Below are positions 36,140-45,815 of a stretch of 64,000 bases of DNA, piece by piece. The stretch is taken from assembly GCF_014645795.1 (NCBI RefSeq), contig NZ_BMMK01000027.1:1-64000 (forward strand), read 5' to 3'. A program made the translations under genes and the position numbers. The stretch is from Longimycelium tulufanense (GTDB lineage: Bacteria > Actinomycetota > Actinomycetes > Mycobacteriales > Pseudonocardiaceae). Each line of letters opens with the position of its first letter. Position 1 is the first letter of the stretch. The notes under the pieces are model-generated. The model was not told where the DNA came from, ran no database searches, and saw nothing but the letters and a program-made list of their open reading frames with translations.

Positions 36140-36595
36140 TCACTCCGACAGCTCGGCGAGTGCGGCCTTCACGCGCTGCAGTTCGGCCTCGAGTTCCTCC
36201 ATCCGAGCCCGGTGCTGCTCCCGTGCCTCGCTGAGCACGGTCTCGATGCCGTCGAAGATGTCCGAGTGCAGCTCCTTGGCGGCACGGGAGACCGCGGCCG
36301 CGGAGATCGGCAGGCCACGCACGACCCGGGTGGTGCCGTGCACCAGGTCGGCCTGCCAGTCGCCGTCCGCCGTGCCGGTCACGGTCAGGGTCAGGGAGAC
36401 CGTGCGCGTCTTGCGCGCGGTGCTCTTCTTGCGGGTCTTGTTGGCGCCGCCCGAGCCCGCCTCGGCCTTCTCCGGGGCCGGGGACGCGTCGTCGGCAGCG
36501 GCGGCCGGCGGCGTGGGCGCAGTGTTGGTCATGACGTCTTCACCCTGTTCCTGCTGGCCCACGGTGTCGTGCTGAGCAGGCGAATCCGAGCCCAC
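36140..36595 (-). CDS. uncharacterised protein with C-terminal coiled coil
   Basis: The 151-residue product begins with an Ala/Glu/Gln-rich disordered segment, followed by a basic Lys/Arg/Thr stretch. A compact domain comes next (TVSLTLTVTGTADGDWQADL, then VRGLPISAAAVSRAAKELH), and a C-terminal helix (about 118-150) shows heptad-like hydrophobic spacing suited to a coiled coil. The GTG at 36595 is preferred because GGAAGGAA stands before it. An in-frame ATG at 36532 would shorten it by 21 residues. I do not recognise a named family. It may bind DNA or nucleoid through the Lys-rich part, but this is speculation. Confidence 0.65.
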   Translation of the reverse strand: MGSDSPAQHDTVGQQEQGEDVMTNTAPTPPAAAADDASPAPEKAEAGSGGANKTRKKSTARKTRTVSLTLTVTGTADGDWQADLVHGTTRVVRGLPISAAAVSRAAKELHSDIFDGIETVLSEAREQHRARMEELEAELQRVKAALAELSE

Positions 36596-36800
36596 GATCG
36601 TTTTCCTTCCGACCAGGTCGACTAGCTGGGACCGCGGCTGGACGGGCCGGGCGGACCGCCGAGCCGCAGGGCGCATGTTAGAACACCCGTTCGACGTTGC
36701 TTCCAGCGTCCACTATGGACCCGTCCAGAACGTCGTGACCTGGAGCGTTGCCGGTTGCGGCGAATGTCGCAAGGCTTCTGCCGCGAAGCGTCGGGAGCGA

Positions 36801-36823
36801 GTCGGCGGGCAGTGCCCGCCGAC
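36801..36823 (-). terminator. hairpin after katE
   Basis: GTCGGCGGGCA and its exact complement are separated by one base, giving a tight stem-loop 18 bp past the end of the catalase gene. Confidence 0.6.
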
Positions 36824-36840
36824 GTCCGTCCAGCCGCCCG

Positions 36841-38982
36841 TCATGCCGGGACCGCGTCCGTGGGGCGCTCCCACGCCCGGTGCCGGGCCAGCTCCGCGCG
36901 GAGCGCCTCGGCGAACTCGGTGGCCAGGTCCTCACCGGCAACGGGGGTGGTCACCACGCCCTGGTCGACCACGACGCCCGCACCGTCCCGGGCCAGGCTG
37001 GCGGAAACCCAGGGCTGGTCGAGCAGGTCGACACCGGTACCGAAGGCGGCGACCGGCTTGTGGTGCTTGTATGCCTCGGCAATGAAATGCATGGCATAGC
37101 CGTTGTCGGCCAGGGCTCGCACGCTGTCCGGACCGCAGGGAACCACCACACCGTCGTATAGCACCGACGCCATGGTCGTGATGGCTCGGTCGACCGTCAG
37201 ATCGTCACCCTCGACGGTGTGCACGGTGCCGTCGCTCGGCGCCAGGAGTTCCGGGACGACCTGGTGCTCACGGAGCCATGCCACGAGCCTGCTCACGCCG
37301 GCCCCGTCCACGCCGTCCGCCACGAGCACGGCGACCTGCCGGGTGGCGGCCGACTCCATCGCCGTGCTGAGCTGGCTCAGCGCCGGCGAGCTGCGGCCGT
37401 GGTTGTCCACCACCGCCGCCGGGGGCTCGGGCCCCCCGATGCCCCGCGCGACCAGGACCGCCAGCTCGTGGTCGACGTGGTTGAGCCGGTCCACCACGGT
37501 GGCCCGCACCGACCGGTCCGTGACCCTGCCCAACTCGAACTGGAACGCCGCGACGATGTGCTTGCGCTCGGGCTCACTCATGCTGTTCCAGAACAGGGTT
37601 GCTTGGCTGGTGAAGTCGAGGAAGCTGTTGCTGCGACGTCGGATCTTGTGCCCCTCCACCTTCTCCTGGTAGTGCGAGAACACGTCGGGACCGGGCCCGG
37701 CGATTTCCGGGTAACCGTCGGAGAGCGCGTTCTCACTGTAGCTGGTCCGTCCTTTGTGGATGAGGTGCTGGTGATAACCGTCGCGTTGGTTGTTGGTGAC
37801 AGGCACGACCGGACTGTTCACCGGGATCTGGGGGAAATTGGGGCCACCCAGCCGGATGAGCTGGGTGTCGAGGTAGGAGAAGTTCCGGAACTGCAGTAGC
37901 GGGTCGTTGGTGAAGTCGATGCCGGGAACGAGGTTCGCGGTATGGAACGCAACCTGCTCGGTCTCGGCGAAGAAGTTGTCCGGGTTACGGTTCAAGGTCA
38001 ACCGACCCACCGGCTGGACCGGCACCACCTCCTCGGGAATGATCTTCGTCGCGTCGAGCAGGTCGAAGTCGAAGGCAAACTCGTCTTCCTCCGCGACCAG
38101 CTGTACTCCCAGCTCATACTCCGGATGGTGGCCGCGTTCGATCGCGTCCCACAGGTCGCGCCGGTTGTAGTCCGGGTCCTTGCCGGCGATTTTCTGGGCC
38201 TCGTCCCACACCAGCGAGTGCGTACCCAGCACCGGAGTCCAGTGGAACTTGACGAACGTTCCCTTCCCTTCGGCGTTCACCAACCGGAACGTGTGCACGC
38301 CGAATCCCTGCATCATCCGGTAGCTGCGGGGCAGGGCCCGGTCGGAGATCAGCCACATGACCATGTGCAGGGTCTCGGGCTGCTGGCCCACGAAATCCCA
38401 GAACGTGTCGTGCGCGGCCTGTGCCTGCGGGATCTCGTTGTGCGGTTCCGGTTTCAGCGCGTGCACGAGGTCGGGAAACTTGATGCCGTCCTGGATGAAG
38501 AAGACCGGGATGTTGTTGCCGACCAGGTCGTAGTTCCCTTGCTGCGTATAGAATTTCGTCGCGAAACCACGCACGTCCCGAACCGTGTCGGCCGAGCCGC
38601 GCGAGCCCGCGACGGTGGAGAAGCGGACGAAGACCGGGGTCCGCACCGAAGGGTCCGCCAGGAACTCCGCGACCGTGTACGGCACCAGCCGGTCGTCGTA
38701 GGGCTGGAAGTACCCGTAGGCCCCGGCGCCACGGGCATGCACCACGCGTTCCGGGATCCGTTCGTGGTCGAAACGCGTGAGCTTCTCCCTGGCATGGAAG
38801 TCCTCCAACAGGGTCGGGCCGCGCTCGCCGGCCTTGAGCGCGTCATCGGTGTGGTCGACACGCACTCCCTGGTCGGTGGTGAGCTCGGACCCGGTGAGGT
38901 CGACGCGGACCGCGTCGAGCTGGCGTTGCTTGTCGTCCGTGCCCGGGGATGTGTCGTCGGGAGGACCGGGCTGGGCTGCCAT
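36841..38982 (-). CDS. katE: large-subunit catalase (HPII/KatE type)
   Basis: The 713-residue heme catalase decomposes hydrogen peroxide. The catalytic His lies in [15 protein letters not shown], the NADPH/heme-pocket region includes [18 protein letters not shown], and [16 protein letters not shown] is the usual distal-side motif. After about residue 540 it carries the class I glutamine-amidotransferase-like (DJ-1/PfpI) domain that distinguishes large-subunit catalases. GGAGG precedes the ATG. It is a single gene with its own terminator. Such catalases are often stationary-phase or osmotic-stress induced, but no regulatory site could be read. Confidence 0.94.
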   Translation of the reverse strand: MAAQPGPPDDTSPGTDDKQRQLDAVRVDLTGSELTTDQGVRVDHTDDALKAGERGPTLLEDFHAREKLTRFDHERIPERVVHARGAGAYGYFQPYDDRLVPYTVAEFLADPSVRTPVFVRFSTVAGSRGSADTVRDVRGFATKFYTQQGNYDLVGNNIPVFFIQDGIKFPDLVHALKPEPHNEIPQAQAAHDTFWDFVGQQPETLHMVMWLISDRALPRSYRMMQGFGVHTFRLVNAEGKGTFVKFHWTPVLGTHSLVWDEAQKIAGKDPDYNRRDLWDAIERGHHPEYELGVQLVAEEDEFAFDFDLLDATKIIPEEVVPVQPVGRLTLNRNPDNFFAETEQVAFHTANLVPGIDFTNDPLLQFRNFSYLDTQLIRLGGPNFPQIPVNSPVVPVTNNQRDGYHQHLIHKGRTSYSENALSDGYPEIAGPGPDVFSHYQEKVEGHKIRRRSNSFLDFTSQATLFWNSMSEPERKHIVAAFQFELGRVTDRSVRATVVDRLNHVDHELAVLVARGIGGPEPPAAVVDNHGRSSPALSQLSTAMESAATRQVAVLVADGVDGAGVSRLVAWLREHQVVPELLAPSDGTVHTVEGDDLTVDRAITTMASVLYDGVVVPCGPDSVRALADNGYAMHFIAEAYKHHKPVAAFGTGVDLLDQPWVSASLARDGAGVVVDQGVVTTPVAGEDLATEFAEALRAELARHRAWERPTDAVPA

Positions 38983-39407
38983 GACCTACCTCCAAGATCG
39001 CGTTGCTCGTGCGGCGGTGGCTGCCCCGCGGCCTACCCTCGGCCGTCGGCGGGGAAACCGCAGGTGGGGCAGGTCGGTCGAGGGGAGTAACCAGACCGGA
39101 CGCACTGCGGCGTTGTGCGCAACGGCCAGGACACGGTGGGAGCAGCGCTGCGGGTTTCCGCAACCGCGGTCACTTCGTTCCATGTCGCTCGTCCGGACGC
39201 GGTGTCGCGGGAGCGTCCCGGGGATCGACCGGTGCGGCGCCGCTACACATCCGTTATCACCACCGTCATGCGAAGGAGTGGGTGACGACACCTGGGGGGG
39301 TGACGGAGGTTGAGGAGCGGGGCCGGTTAGGCGTTGCCTTCCCGCCGAACCCGGCAGGAACTCACTTGCAGAACGCGACTTGTAACCGACTTGCACGGAG
39401 GCTTCCG
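38983..39407 (+). other. 425-bp gap between katE and the type II PKS operon
   Basis: This divergent region must hold promoters for katE (left) and the PKS operon (right). I found no clear -10/-35 pair. Open frames on both strands lack start signals or codon bias. Confidence 0.4.
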
Positions 39408-39584
39408 GTGACCCGCAGGACCCGCCCGGTCCGGCTCAGGATCGCCGCGTTGGCGGCCGCCCCGAACCCCGCTACCGTCCGCCGGCTGCTGAGCCGCGTC
39501 GAGCAGCGCCGCACCGACCGCACCGACCCTCCTCCGGGCACCCAGCCCCCGCACCGGCCGGACCTGCCGGGGGGCGAACCGTGA
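39408..39584 (+). CDS. small basic protein leading the type II PKS operon
   Basis: A 58-residue Arg/Pro-rich peptide starting at GTG with ACGGAGG six bases upstream. It begins [19 protein letters not shown], continues with a helix [12 protein letters not shown], and ends in a Pro-rich tail. Its stop codon overlaps the KS-alpha start by 4 bp, so the two are translationally coupled. I know of no matching family. It could be a coupling leader that sets KS expression or a small partner protein. Confidence 0.55.
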   Translation: MTRRTRPVRLRIAALAAAPNPATVRRLLSRVEQRRTDRTDPPPGTQPPHRPDLPGGEP

Positions 39585-40846
39585 GCAGAGCGGCCGTCAC
39601 CGGCCTGGGCGTGGTCGCCCCGGGTGGCATCGGCGTCAAGGAGTACTGGGAGCTACTCACCGCCGGTCGCACCGCGACCAGGACCATCACCCACTTCGAC
39701 CCGAACGGCTTCCGTTCCCGGATGGCCGCCGAGTGCGACTTCGAACCGGCCCATCATGGCCTGTCGCCCCAGCAGATCCGGCGCATGGACCGCTGCGCAC
39801 AGATGGCCGTCGTGGCCGCCCGCGAGGCGTTGACCGACAGCGGCGTGCTCGGTGAGGCCCCACCCGAGCGCATCGGGGTGAGCCTGGGCAGCGCGGTGGG
39901 CTGCACCGTGAGCCTGGAGCGGGAGTACGTGGTGGTCAGCGACGGCGGCGCCCGCTGGGAGGTGGATCCCGGCTACGGCGCCCCACACCTCTACCACAGC
40001 CTCGTGCCCAGCTCGGTCGCTGCCGAGGTCGCCTGGGTGGCCGAGGCCGAGGGCCCGGTCACCATGGTCTCCACCGGCTGTACCTCCGGCCTCGACGCGG
40101 TGGGGCACGGTGCCCGGCTGGTGGCGGACGGTCAGGCCGACGTCGTGGTGGCCGGGGCGGCCGACGCCCCGATCTCCCCCATCACCGTGGCCTGTTTCGA
40201 CGCCATCAAGGCCACCTCGCCCAGCAACGACGACCCCCAGCACGCCAGCCGGCCCTTCGATCTGGAGCGCAACGGTTTCGTGCTCGGGGAGGGCGCGGCC
40301 GTGCTGGTGCTGGAGTCGCCCGAGCACGCCGCCCGCCGGGGCGCCCGCGTCTACGCCACGATCGATGGTTTCGCCAACCGCTGCAACGCGTTCCACATGA
40401 CCGGCCTGAAGCCCGACGGCGTGGAGATGGCGGAGGCGATCCGGCTGGCGCTGGCCGAGGCCGGGTTGCCCGCCTCAGCCGTCGACTACGTCAACGCGCA
40501 CGGGTCCGGCACCAAGCAGAACGACCGGCACGAGACCGCGGCGATCAAGCGCGCCCTCGGCCCCCACGCCTACGACACCTGCGTCAGCTCCATCAAGTCG
40601 ATGGTGGGTCACTCCCTCGGCGCGATCGGCTCCCTGGAACTGGCCGCCTCGGTACTGGCCATCCACCACGACGTCGTGCCGCCGACGGCCAACCTACACA
40701 CCCCCGACCCCGAGTGCGACCTGGACTACGTTCCCCTGACCGCGCGGGAGAAACCGGTCGACGTCGTGCTGTCGGTGGGCAGCGGGTTCGGCGGCTTCCA
40801 GACCGCGGTCGTGCTGCGGGCTCCCGGGGAGGCCACGGGTGAGTGA
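39581..40846 (+). CDS. type II PKS ketosynthase alpha subunit
   Basis: The 421-residue ketosynthase does the decarboxylative Claisen condensations that build an aromatic polyketide chain. The catalytic Cys167 is in [10 protein letters not shown], His307 in [11 protein letters not shown] and His344 in [11 protein letters not shown], all as in actinorhodin-type KS-alpha. GTG overlaps the preceding small gene. The following chain length factor overlaps by 8 bp, so the heterodimer is made in balance. Confidence 0.94.
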   Translation: MSRAAVTGLGVVAPGGIGVKEYWELLTAGRTATRTITHFDPNGFRSRMAAECDFEPAHHGLSPQQIRRMDRCAQMAVVAAREALTDSGVLGEAPPERIGVSLGSAVGCTVSLEREYVVVSDGGARWEVDPGYGAPHLYHSLVPSSVAAEVAWVAEAEGPVTMVSTGCTSGLDAVGHGARLVADGQADVVVAGAADAPISPITVACFDAIKATSPSNDDPQHASRPFDLERNGFVLGEGAAVLVLESPEHAARRGARVYATIDGFANRCNAFHMTGLKPDGVEMAEAIRLALAEAGLPASAVDYVNAHGSGTKQNDRHETAAIKRALGPHAYDTCVSSIKSMVGHSLGAIGSLELAASVLAIHHDVVPPTANLHTPDPECDLDYVPLTAREKPVDVVLSVGSGFGGFQTAVVLRAPGEATGE

Positions 40847-42113
40847 ACCGGGGACGCCGATTGCCGTGGTGACCGGCATGTCCGCGGTGACCGCGATCGG
40901 GGTGGGGCTGGAAACCTACTGGGCCAACCTGCTCGACGGTGCCTGCGGCATCCGACCGCTGTCCCGCTTCGACACCACCGGCTACCCCACGCGACTCGGT
41001 GCGGAAGTGGTGGACTTCGACAGCAGGGCGGTGCCCGGCCGGCTGGTCGTCCAGACCGACCGCTGGACGCACTTCGGGCTGTGGGCGGGCGAGCAGGCCC
41101 TCGCCCATGCCGGGCTCGACCCGGCGCAACTGCCCGGCTACGCCCTGTCCGTGCACACCGCCAGCTCCTCGGGCGGTAACGAGTTCGGCCAGCACGAGAT
41201 GCAGGGACTGTGGTCGGTCGGCCCGCAACGAGTCGGGGCCTACCAGTCCATCGCCTGGTTCTACGCAGCCACCACCGGCCAGCTGTCCATCCGGCACGGC
41301 ATGAAGGGCTGGTGCGGGGTCCTGGTGGCCGAGCAGGCCGGCGGCCTGGACACCTGCGCCCAGGCGCAACGGGCCCTGGCCCAGGGCTCGGCCGTGGTGC
41401 TCACCGGCGCGACCGAGGCCCCGCTCGCGCCCGCGGTCCTGACCTGCCACATCGCCAGCCGCCTGGTGAGTACCGCCGACGACCCGCAACGCGCGTACCT
41501 GCCCTTCGACGAGGCGGCGAACGGGTTCCTGCCCGGGGAGGGCGGGGCGATGCTCGTCGTCGAGCCAGCCGATCGTGCGCGCACCCGCGGCGCCCACCGC
41601 TACGGGGTGATCGCCGGCCACGCAGCCACCTTCGACCCGAGACCGGGCAGCGACCGGCCGCCCCGCCTCCGGCACGCCGTCGAACAGGCGCTGGACGACG
41701 CCGACGCGCGGCCCGGCGACATCGACGTGGTGTTCGCCGATGCCCATGGCAGCCGGCCGGCCGACCAAGCCGAGGCACGGGCACTCACCGAGGTGTTCGG
41801 CCGGTGCGGCGTACCGGTCACCACCACCAAGGCGGCCACCGGGCGACTGGCCGCCGGCAGCCCCGCGCTCGACGTCGTCACCGCGTTGCTGGCGATGCGG
41901 GACGGGGTGCTGCCGCACGTGGTCAACGTGCACCGGCCGGCCGTCGACCTCGACCTGGTGCTGGGGGCACCCCGCCCGGCACGACCGCGCACGGCGCTGG
42001 TGCTCGCCCGCGGATACGCCGGCTTCAACTCAGCGCTCGTGGTACGGGCCCCGGAGCCGGATCCGCGGCATCCGGGAAGCACCGAGCAGGGGACAGCAAG
42101 CAGCGCGCAGTAA
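40839..42113 (+). CDS. type II PKS chain length factor (KS-beta)
   Basis: The 424-residue partner of KS-alpha has the same fold but lacks the catalytic cysteine. Gln166 in [10 protein letters not shown] stands in its place, which is diagnostic of chain length factors. It primes and sets chain length within the heterodimer. The usual DAHGSRPAD region replaces the KS His motif. The C-terminal tail (about 400-424) is Ser/Gly/Gln-rich and looks unstructured. The chain length cannot be predicted reliably by eye. Confidence 0.93.
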   Translation: MSEPGTPIAVVTGMSAVTAIGVGLETYWANLLDGACGIRPLSRFDTTGYPTRLGAEVVDFDSRAVPGRLVVQTDRWTHFGLWAGEQALAHAGLDPAQLPGYALSVHTASSSGGNEFGQHEMQGLWSVGPQRVGAYQSIAWFYAATTGQLSIRHGMKGWCGVLVAEQAGGLDTCAQAQRALAQGSAVVLTGATEAPLAPAVLTCHIASRLVSTADDPQRAYLPFDEAANGFLPGEGGAMLVVEPADRARTRGAHRYGVIAGHAATFDPRPGSDRPPRLRHAVEQALDDADARPGDIDVVFADAHGSRPADQAEARALTEVFGRCGVPVTTTKAATGRLAAGSPALDVVTALLAMRDGVLPHVVNVHRPAVDLDLVLGAPRPARPRTALVLARGYAGFNSALVVRAPEPDPRHPGSTEQGTASSAQ

Positions 42114-42147
42114 CCGAGAAAGCACGAGAGCAGGGAAGGAACACCTT

Positions 42148-42411
42148 TTGCTGGCCGAGAAGTTCACACTCTCCGATCTCATCGAGATCATGCGGGCCCG
42201 CGCCGGGGTCGCCGAGGGGGTGCGGTTGGACACCGCCATCGGTGACACCAGCTTCCTGGAGCTGGGCTACGACTCGTTGGCCGTGCTGGAGATCCAGGCC
42301 CGGATCGCCGAGCGGGTCGGCGTGTCGATGCCGGACGACGCGGTCTCCCGCATGCCCACCCCGAACGCCGCGGTCGAGTTCGTCAACCAGCAGCTGGCGC
42401 AGGGGCGGTGA
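42148..42411 (+). CDS. type II PKS acyl carrier protein
   Basis: An 87-residue ACP. Ser43 in LGYDSLAVLEI is the phosphopantetheine site, and the four-helix pattern and acidic second helix are normal. It starts at TTG with GGAAGGA about seven bases upstream. No ATG or GTG in frame would give a complete first helix. It lies 34 bp after the chain length factor and its stop overlaps the next start by 4 bp. A TTG start may lower ACP output relative to the coupled KS pair. Confidence 0.9.
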   Translation: MLAEKFTLSDLIEIMRARAGVAEGVRLDTAIGDTSFLELGYDSLAVLEIQARIAERVGVSMPDDAVSRMPTPNAAVEFVNQQLAQGR

Positions 42412-42881
42412 CCATGGCCGGGCACACCGACAACAGCATCGTCATCGCGGCACCGTTCGATCTCGTCTGGGAGCTGACCAACGACGTCACCCGCTGGCCG
42501 CGGCTGTTCACCGAGTACGCCGCGGCCGAGGTGCTGGAGCGGACCGAGGACACCGTGCGGTTCCGCCTCACCATGCACCCGCAGCCGGACGGCACCGTGT
42601 GGAGCTGGGTGTCCGAACGGCGGATGGACCGGGCCGCCCGCGAGGTCCGCGCCCGCCGGATCGAGCTCGGTTGGTACGAGTACATGCACCTGCACTGGAC
42701 CTACGCGGAGGTGCCGGGCGGGGTGTTGATGCGCTGGCGGCAGGATTTCGAGGTCCGTTCCGACGCGCCGGTCACCACCCAGCAGATCCAGGAGAAGATC
42801 AACCGGAGTACCAAGATCCAGATGGCGCACATCAAGGAGCGGGTCGAGGAGCACCACGCCGAGCTCTGCCGGTCGTCCTGA
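42408..42881 (+). CDS. single-domain aromatase/cyclase (SRPBCC, TcmN/WhiE-ORFVI type)
   Basis: The 157-residue protein has the START/SRPBCC fold of polyketide aromatase/cyclases: NSIVIAAPFDLVWELTNDV at the N-terminus, WPRLFTEYAAAEV, and a long C-terminal helix (IQMAHIKERVEEHH). Single-domain members direct first-ring closure of unreduced polyketides, which agrees with the absence of a ketoreductase here. The GTG at 42408 overlaps the ACP stop. ATG at 42414 is an alternative. It is the last gene of the operon and a terminator follows. Confidence 0.9.
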   Translation: MTMAGHTDNSIVIAAPFDLVWELTNDVTRWPRLFTEYAAAEVLERTEDTVRFRLTMHPQPDGTVWSWVSERRMDRAAREVRARRIELGWYEYMHLHWTYAEVPGGVLMRWRQDFEVRSDAPVTTQQIQEKINRSTKIQMAHIKERVEEHHAELCRSS

Positions 42882-42909
42882 ACGGCCGGAACCGACCCGC
42901 GACCGGGCC

Positions 42910-42945
42910 GGGGGTGCCGGAGGTCCCCTCCCCGCCGGCACCCCC
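42910..42945 (+). terminator. terminator after the type II PKS operon
   Basis: GGGGGTGCCGG pairs perfectly with CCGGCACCCCC over 11 bp around a 14-nt loop, 28 bp beyond the last stop codon. Confidence 0.7.
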
Positions 42946-43304
42946 ATCCCCTCCCGCGCCCACCATGAGCCGCGGCCCCGGCCACCGCCGGACAGCGTGA
43001 CCGTCACGAATCCGGTGGCGCGACACCGACTCGGCACGCGGCGGGTAGGCGCCGTTGCTGGTTCCCGGCGTGCTCGAATGGCAGGGTCGGCGCAGCACCG
43101 CACGGCGTCCAGTCACACTCCTCCGTTCACTCCGCGACCCTCACCCGGGCGTACTACTACCTAACGTGGCCGCAGCGATGGCCTACGTCGCCATTCGGTG
43201 GTCATGCCGCTTACCCCGGTCGGGGAAGCAACATTGACATTCGGTGGATGACTGCTCACTCTGAGTTTGCCCCTGTCAGTGGCTGCCGCCGGGGAAGGAC
43301 GGTC
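42946..43304 (+). other. 359-bp gap upstream of the hexosaminidase gene
   Basis: No gene is supported. The 10-mer CATTCGGTGG occurs twice, at 43192-43201 and 43238-43247, 46 bp apart. It may be a regulator half-site pair or chance. An in-frame ATG at 43248 could extend the hexosaminidase, but the start at 43305 has a better ribosome-binding site. Confidence 0.3.
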
Positions 43305-44912
43305 ATGAGTCGCCGAAACGCCGCGGCATGGCGTGTCCTGCTCGCGTTGCTCGCCATCTCCCTGCTGCTGTCCGGTGCCATCTCCTCCGCGTCACCGGTG
43401 TCCCCCCGTGCGGCGCTGACCAGCTACGCCGACATCGTCCCGGCTCCGATGGACGCCCGCCCGGGCGACGGCGCCCCGTTCACCCTGCACCCGGGCAGCG
43501 TCGTTTCCGTCGAGCGAGGGTCGCCCGAGGCGGCGGATGTCGCAGAGCACCTCGTCGGCATACTCCGCCCGTCCACCGGATACCTGCTGCCCATCGTGCC
43601 CGCCACCGAGATCCCGCGGGGGAGCAACGAGGGCATCGCCCTCCTGCTCTCCGATGTCGACCCCGCCGTGGGGGAGGAGGGCTACCGGCTCGACGTGACC
43701 GAGCGGTTGGTGGTCATCCGGGCACGCACGGCCGATGGCTTGTTCGCCGGGGTGCAGACCCTGCGCCAGTTGCTGCCGCCGAAGGTGGAGAGCCGGGCGG
43801 TGCAGGCCGGGCCGTGGCAGGTTCCGGCCGGTCGCGTGCTCGACCGCCCGAGGTTCACGCACCGGGGTGCCATGCTCGACGTGGCACGGCATTTCATCCC
43901 CGCCGAGGACATCAAGCGCTACATCGACCAGATCGCGCTCTTCAAGATCAACCGCCTGCACCTGCACCTCACCGACGACCAGGGCTGGCGCATCGAGATC
44001 AAGAGCTGGCCGCGACTGGCGACCTACGGGGGCAGCACCCAGGTGGGCGGTGGTCCCGGCGGGTACTACACGCAGGAGGAGTACCGCGAGATCGTCGAGT
44101 ACGCGCGGCTGCGACGTATCACCGTGGTGCCCGAGATCGACATGCCCGGGCACACCAACGCGGCCTTGGCCTCCTACGCCGAGCTGAACTGCGACGGCGT
44201 GGCACCTCCGCTCTACACCGGCACCGACGTCGGCTTCAGCTCCCTGTGCGTGCCGCGGGAGATCACCTACCAGTTCATCGACGACGTCATCCGCGAGGTG
44301 GCGGCCCTGACGCCGGGTCCCTACCTGCACATCGGCGGCGACGAGGCGCACGCCACGGATCCCGTCGAGTACCTGTACTTCATGGCGCGGGTGACGCCGA
44401 TCGTGCAGAAGTACGACAAGGTGCTGGTCGGGTGGAACGAGATCGCCAAGACCGACCCGCCGGAAGGCTCGCTGGTGCAGTACTGGCACCTGAGCCAGAC
44501 GAACGACGAGGTGGTCGAGGCCGTACGGCAGGGGAGCCGGGTCGTCATGTCCCCCGCGAAGCACGCCTACCTGGACATGAAGTACCACCCGGGCACCCCG
44601 CTCGGGTTGACCTGGGCCGGCTACATCGAGGTCGCCGACGCCTACGGCTGGGATCCGGGCACGTACCTGGCCGGGGTCGACGAGTCGGCGATCGCCGGGG
44701 TGGAAGGTCCACTCTGGACGGAGACCATCACCAACCTGGACGAGATCGAGTTCATGGCCTTCCCGCGGCTGGCCGCGCTCGCCGAGCTGGCGTGGTCGCC
44801 CAAGGACGTGCACGGCTGGGAGGAGTTCCGGCACCGGCTGGGCGCGCAGGGACCACGGTGGCGCGTGATGGGCGTGGACTTCTACCCCTCATCGCAGGTT
44901 CCGTGGCGCTGA
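43305..44912 (+). CDS. secreted beta-N-acetylhexosaminidase, GH20
   Basis: The 535-residue enzyme has a signal peptide (basic N-terminus, hydrophobic run to about 30), a GH20b-like N-terminal domain, and the GH20 catalytic barrel. Asp346-Glu347 in HIGGDEAHA are the catalytic pair for substrate-assisted hydrolysis. RGAMLDVARHFIP, HLHLTDDQGWR and EIDMPGHTNA are further signatures. It releases terminal GlcNAc/GalNAc from chitin oligomers or glycans outside the cell. GGGGAAGGAC precedes the ATG. It is a single gene. Confidence 0.93.
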   Translation: MSRRNAAAWRVLLALLAISLLLSGAISSASPVSPRAALTSYADIVPAPMDARPGDGAPFTLHPGSVVSVERGSPEAADVAEHLVGILRPSTGYLLPIVPATEIPRGSNEGIALLLSDVDPAVGEEGYRLDVTERLVVIRARTADGLFAGVQTLRQLLPPKVESRAVQAGPWQVPAGRVLDRPRFTHRGAMLDVARHFIPAEDIKRYIDQIALFKINRLHLHLTDDQGWRIEIKSWPRLATYGGSTQVGGGPGGYYTQEEYREIVEYARLRRITVVPEIDMPGHTNAALASYAELNCDGVAPPLYTGTDVGFSSLCVPREITYQFIDDVIREVAALTPGPYLHIGGDEAHATDPVEYLYFMARVTPIVQKYDKVLVGWNEIAKTDPPEGSLVQYWHLSQTNDEVVEAVRQGSRVVMSPAKHAYLDMKYHPGTPLGLTWAGYIEVADAYGWDPGTYLAGVDESAIAGVEGPLWTETITNLDEIEFMAFPRLAALAELAWSPKDVHGWEEFRHRLGAQGPRWRVMGVDFYPSSQVPWR

Positions 44913-44976
44913 GCGAGCACCGGCAGGAGATGTCCGAATCCGGACGTGCCAGGCATTTCTCGTTCCGTACGGCTGC

Positions 44977-45756
44977 TCAGCCCGGTTGGCAGCGCTGACA
45001 CCAGACGGTGCCGCGGCCACTGAGCCGACGCCGGGACAGCGGGGTGCCACACCGAGGACACGGGGCGTCCGGGGAGTCCCGGGCGCCGGTGAGCCATGAG
45101 CGACGGGGTGGCACCCGGCCGGTGGGGACGGCGGCGCGCAGGACCCGGCGCATCGTGTCGAACAGCACCCGGCGCCGGGCGTCGTCGAGCCGGTCCACCG
45201 GAGTCCACGGGGAGATGCGGGCCTGCCAGAGGATCTCGTCGGCGAGCAGGTTGCCCAGCCCGGCCAGAACCGACTGGTCGGTCAGGACGGACTTCACCCG
45301 GCCCCGCCGGCCGCGCAGCCGCTCCGTGAAGTCCCGGCGCGTGACGGACAACGCGTCCGGCCCGACCTTGGCCAGCAGCCCGGCGACCTCATCGGGCTCG
45401 TGGGCCAGCCGCACGCCCTGCAGCTTGCGCATGTCGCGGTACCGCAGCTCACCCCGGTCGAGCACGAATATCACTCGATCGTGGCGGTGGGGTGCCGCTT
45501 CCGTCCCGCACCAGTGCAGGGAGCCGGTCATCCCGAAGTGCAGGAGCACGGTCGGGCCGTCGGTGTGCGCGAGCAGCCATTTGCCGTGCCGCTCCGGCTC
45601 GTCGAAACGGTGCCCCCGCAGCGCGCGGTCGAGCGTGCCCGCCCCCACACCCCGGAGCACACCCGGATCGACGACCCGCACCCGCTCGATCCGGCGGCCC
45701 ACCCCGTGCTCGGCGAGCACCCGGCGGAAGCCCTCCACGTCCGGCAGCTCGGGCAC
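44977..45756 (-). CDS. Fpg/Nei family DNA glycosylase
   Basis: The 259-residue protein removes oxidised bases and nicks the abasic site. It begins MPELPDVE, with Pro2 as the expected nucleophile and Glu3 as partner, has the H2TH region around VLAGLGNLLADEILWQA, and ends with a zinc finger (CPRCGTPL to WCQRC). It starts at GTG and diverges from polX, another DNA repair gene, across 59 bp containing a 10-bp inverted repeat. Fpg and Nei cannot be separated safely by eye. Confidence 0.92.
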   Translation of the reverse strand: MPELPDVEGFRRVLAEHGVGRRIERVRVVDPGVLRGVGAGTLDRALRGHRFDEPERHGKWLLAHTDGPTVLLHFGMTGSLHWCGTEAAPHRHDRVIFVLDRGELRYRDMRKLQGVRLAHEPDEVAGLLAKVGPDALSVTRRDFTERLRGRRGRVKSVLTDQSVLAGLGNLLADEILWQARISPWTPVDRLDDARRRVLFDTMRRVLRAAVPTGRVPPRRSWLTGARDSPDAPCPRCGTPLSRRRLSGRGTVWCQRCQPG

Positions 45757-45766
45757 GTCGGCAGAG

Positions 45767-45790
45767 ATACCCGCCGGGGGCGGCGGGTAT
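45767..45790. promoter_or_regulatory. perfect inverted repeat in the fpg/polX divergent promoter
   Basis: ATACCCGCCG and CGGCGGGTAT flank GGGG. With only 59 bp between the two start codons, this palindrome sits in the promoter of both repair genes and could be a shared operator. Confidence 0.4.
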
Positions 45791-45803
45791 GCCCACCTCG
45801 CCC

Positions 45804-45809
45804 TAGACT
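45804..45809 (+). promoter_or_regulatory. -10 of a leaderless polX promoter
   Basis: TAGACT ends six bases before the polX ATG, with no Shine-Dalgarno sequence. The spacing is the same as at lpdA. Confidence 0.45.
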
Positions 45810-45815
45810 CGGGGC

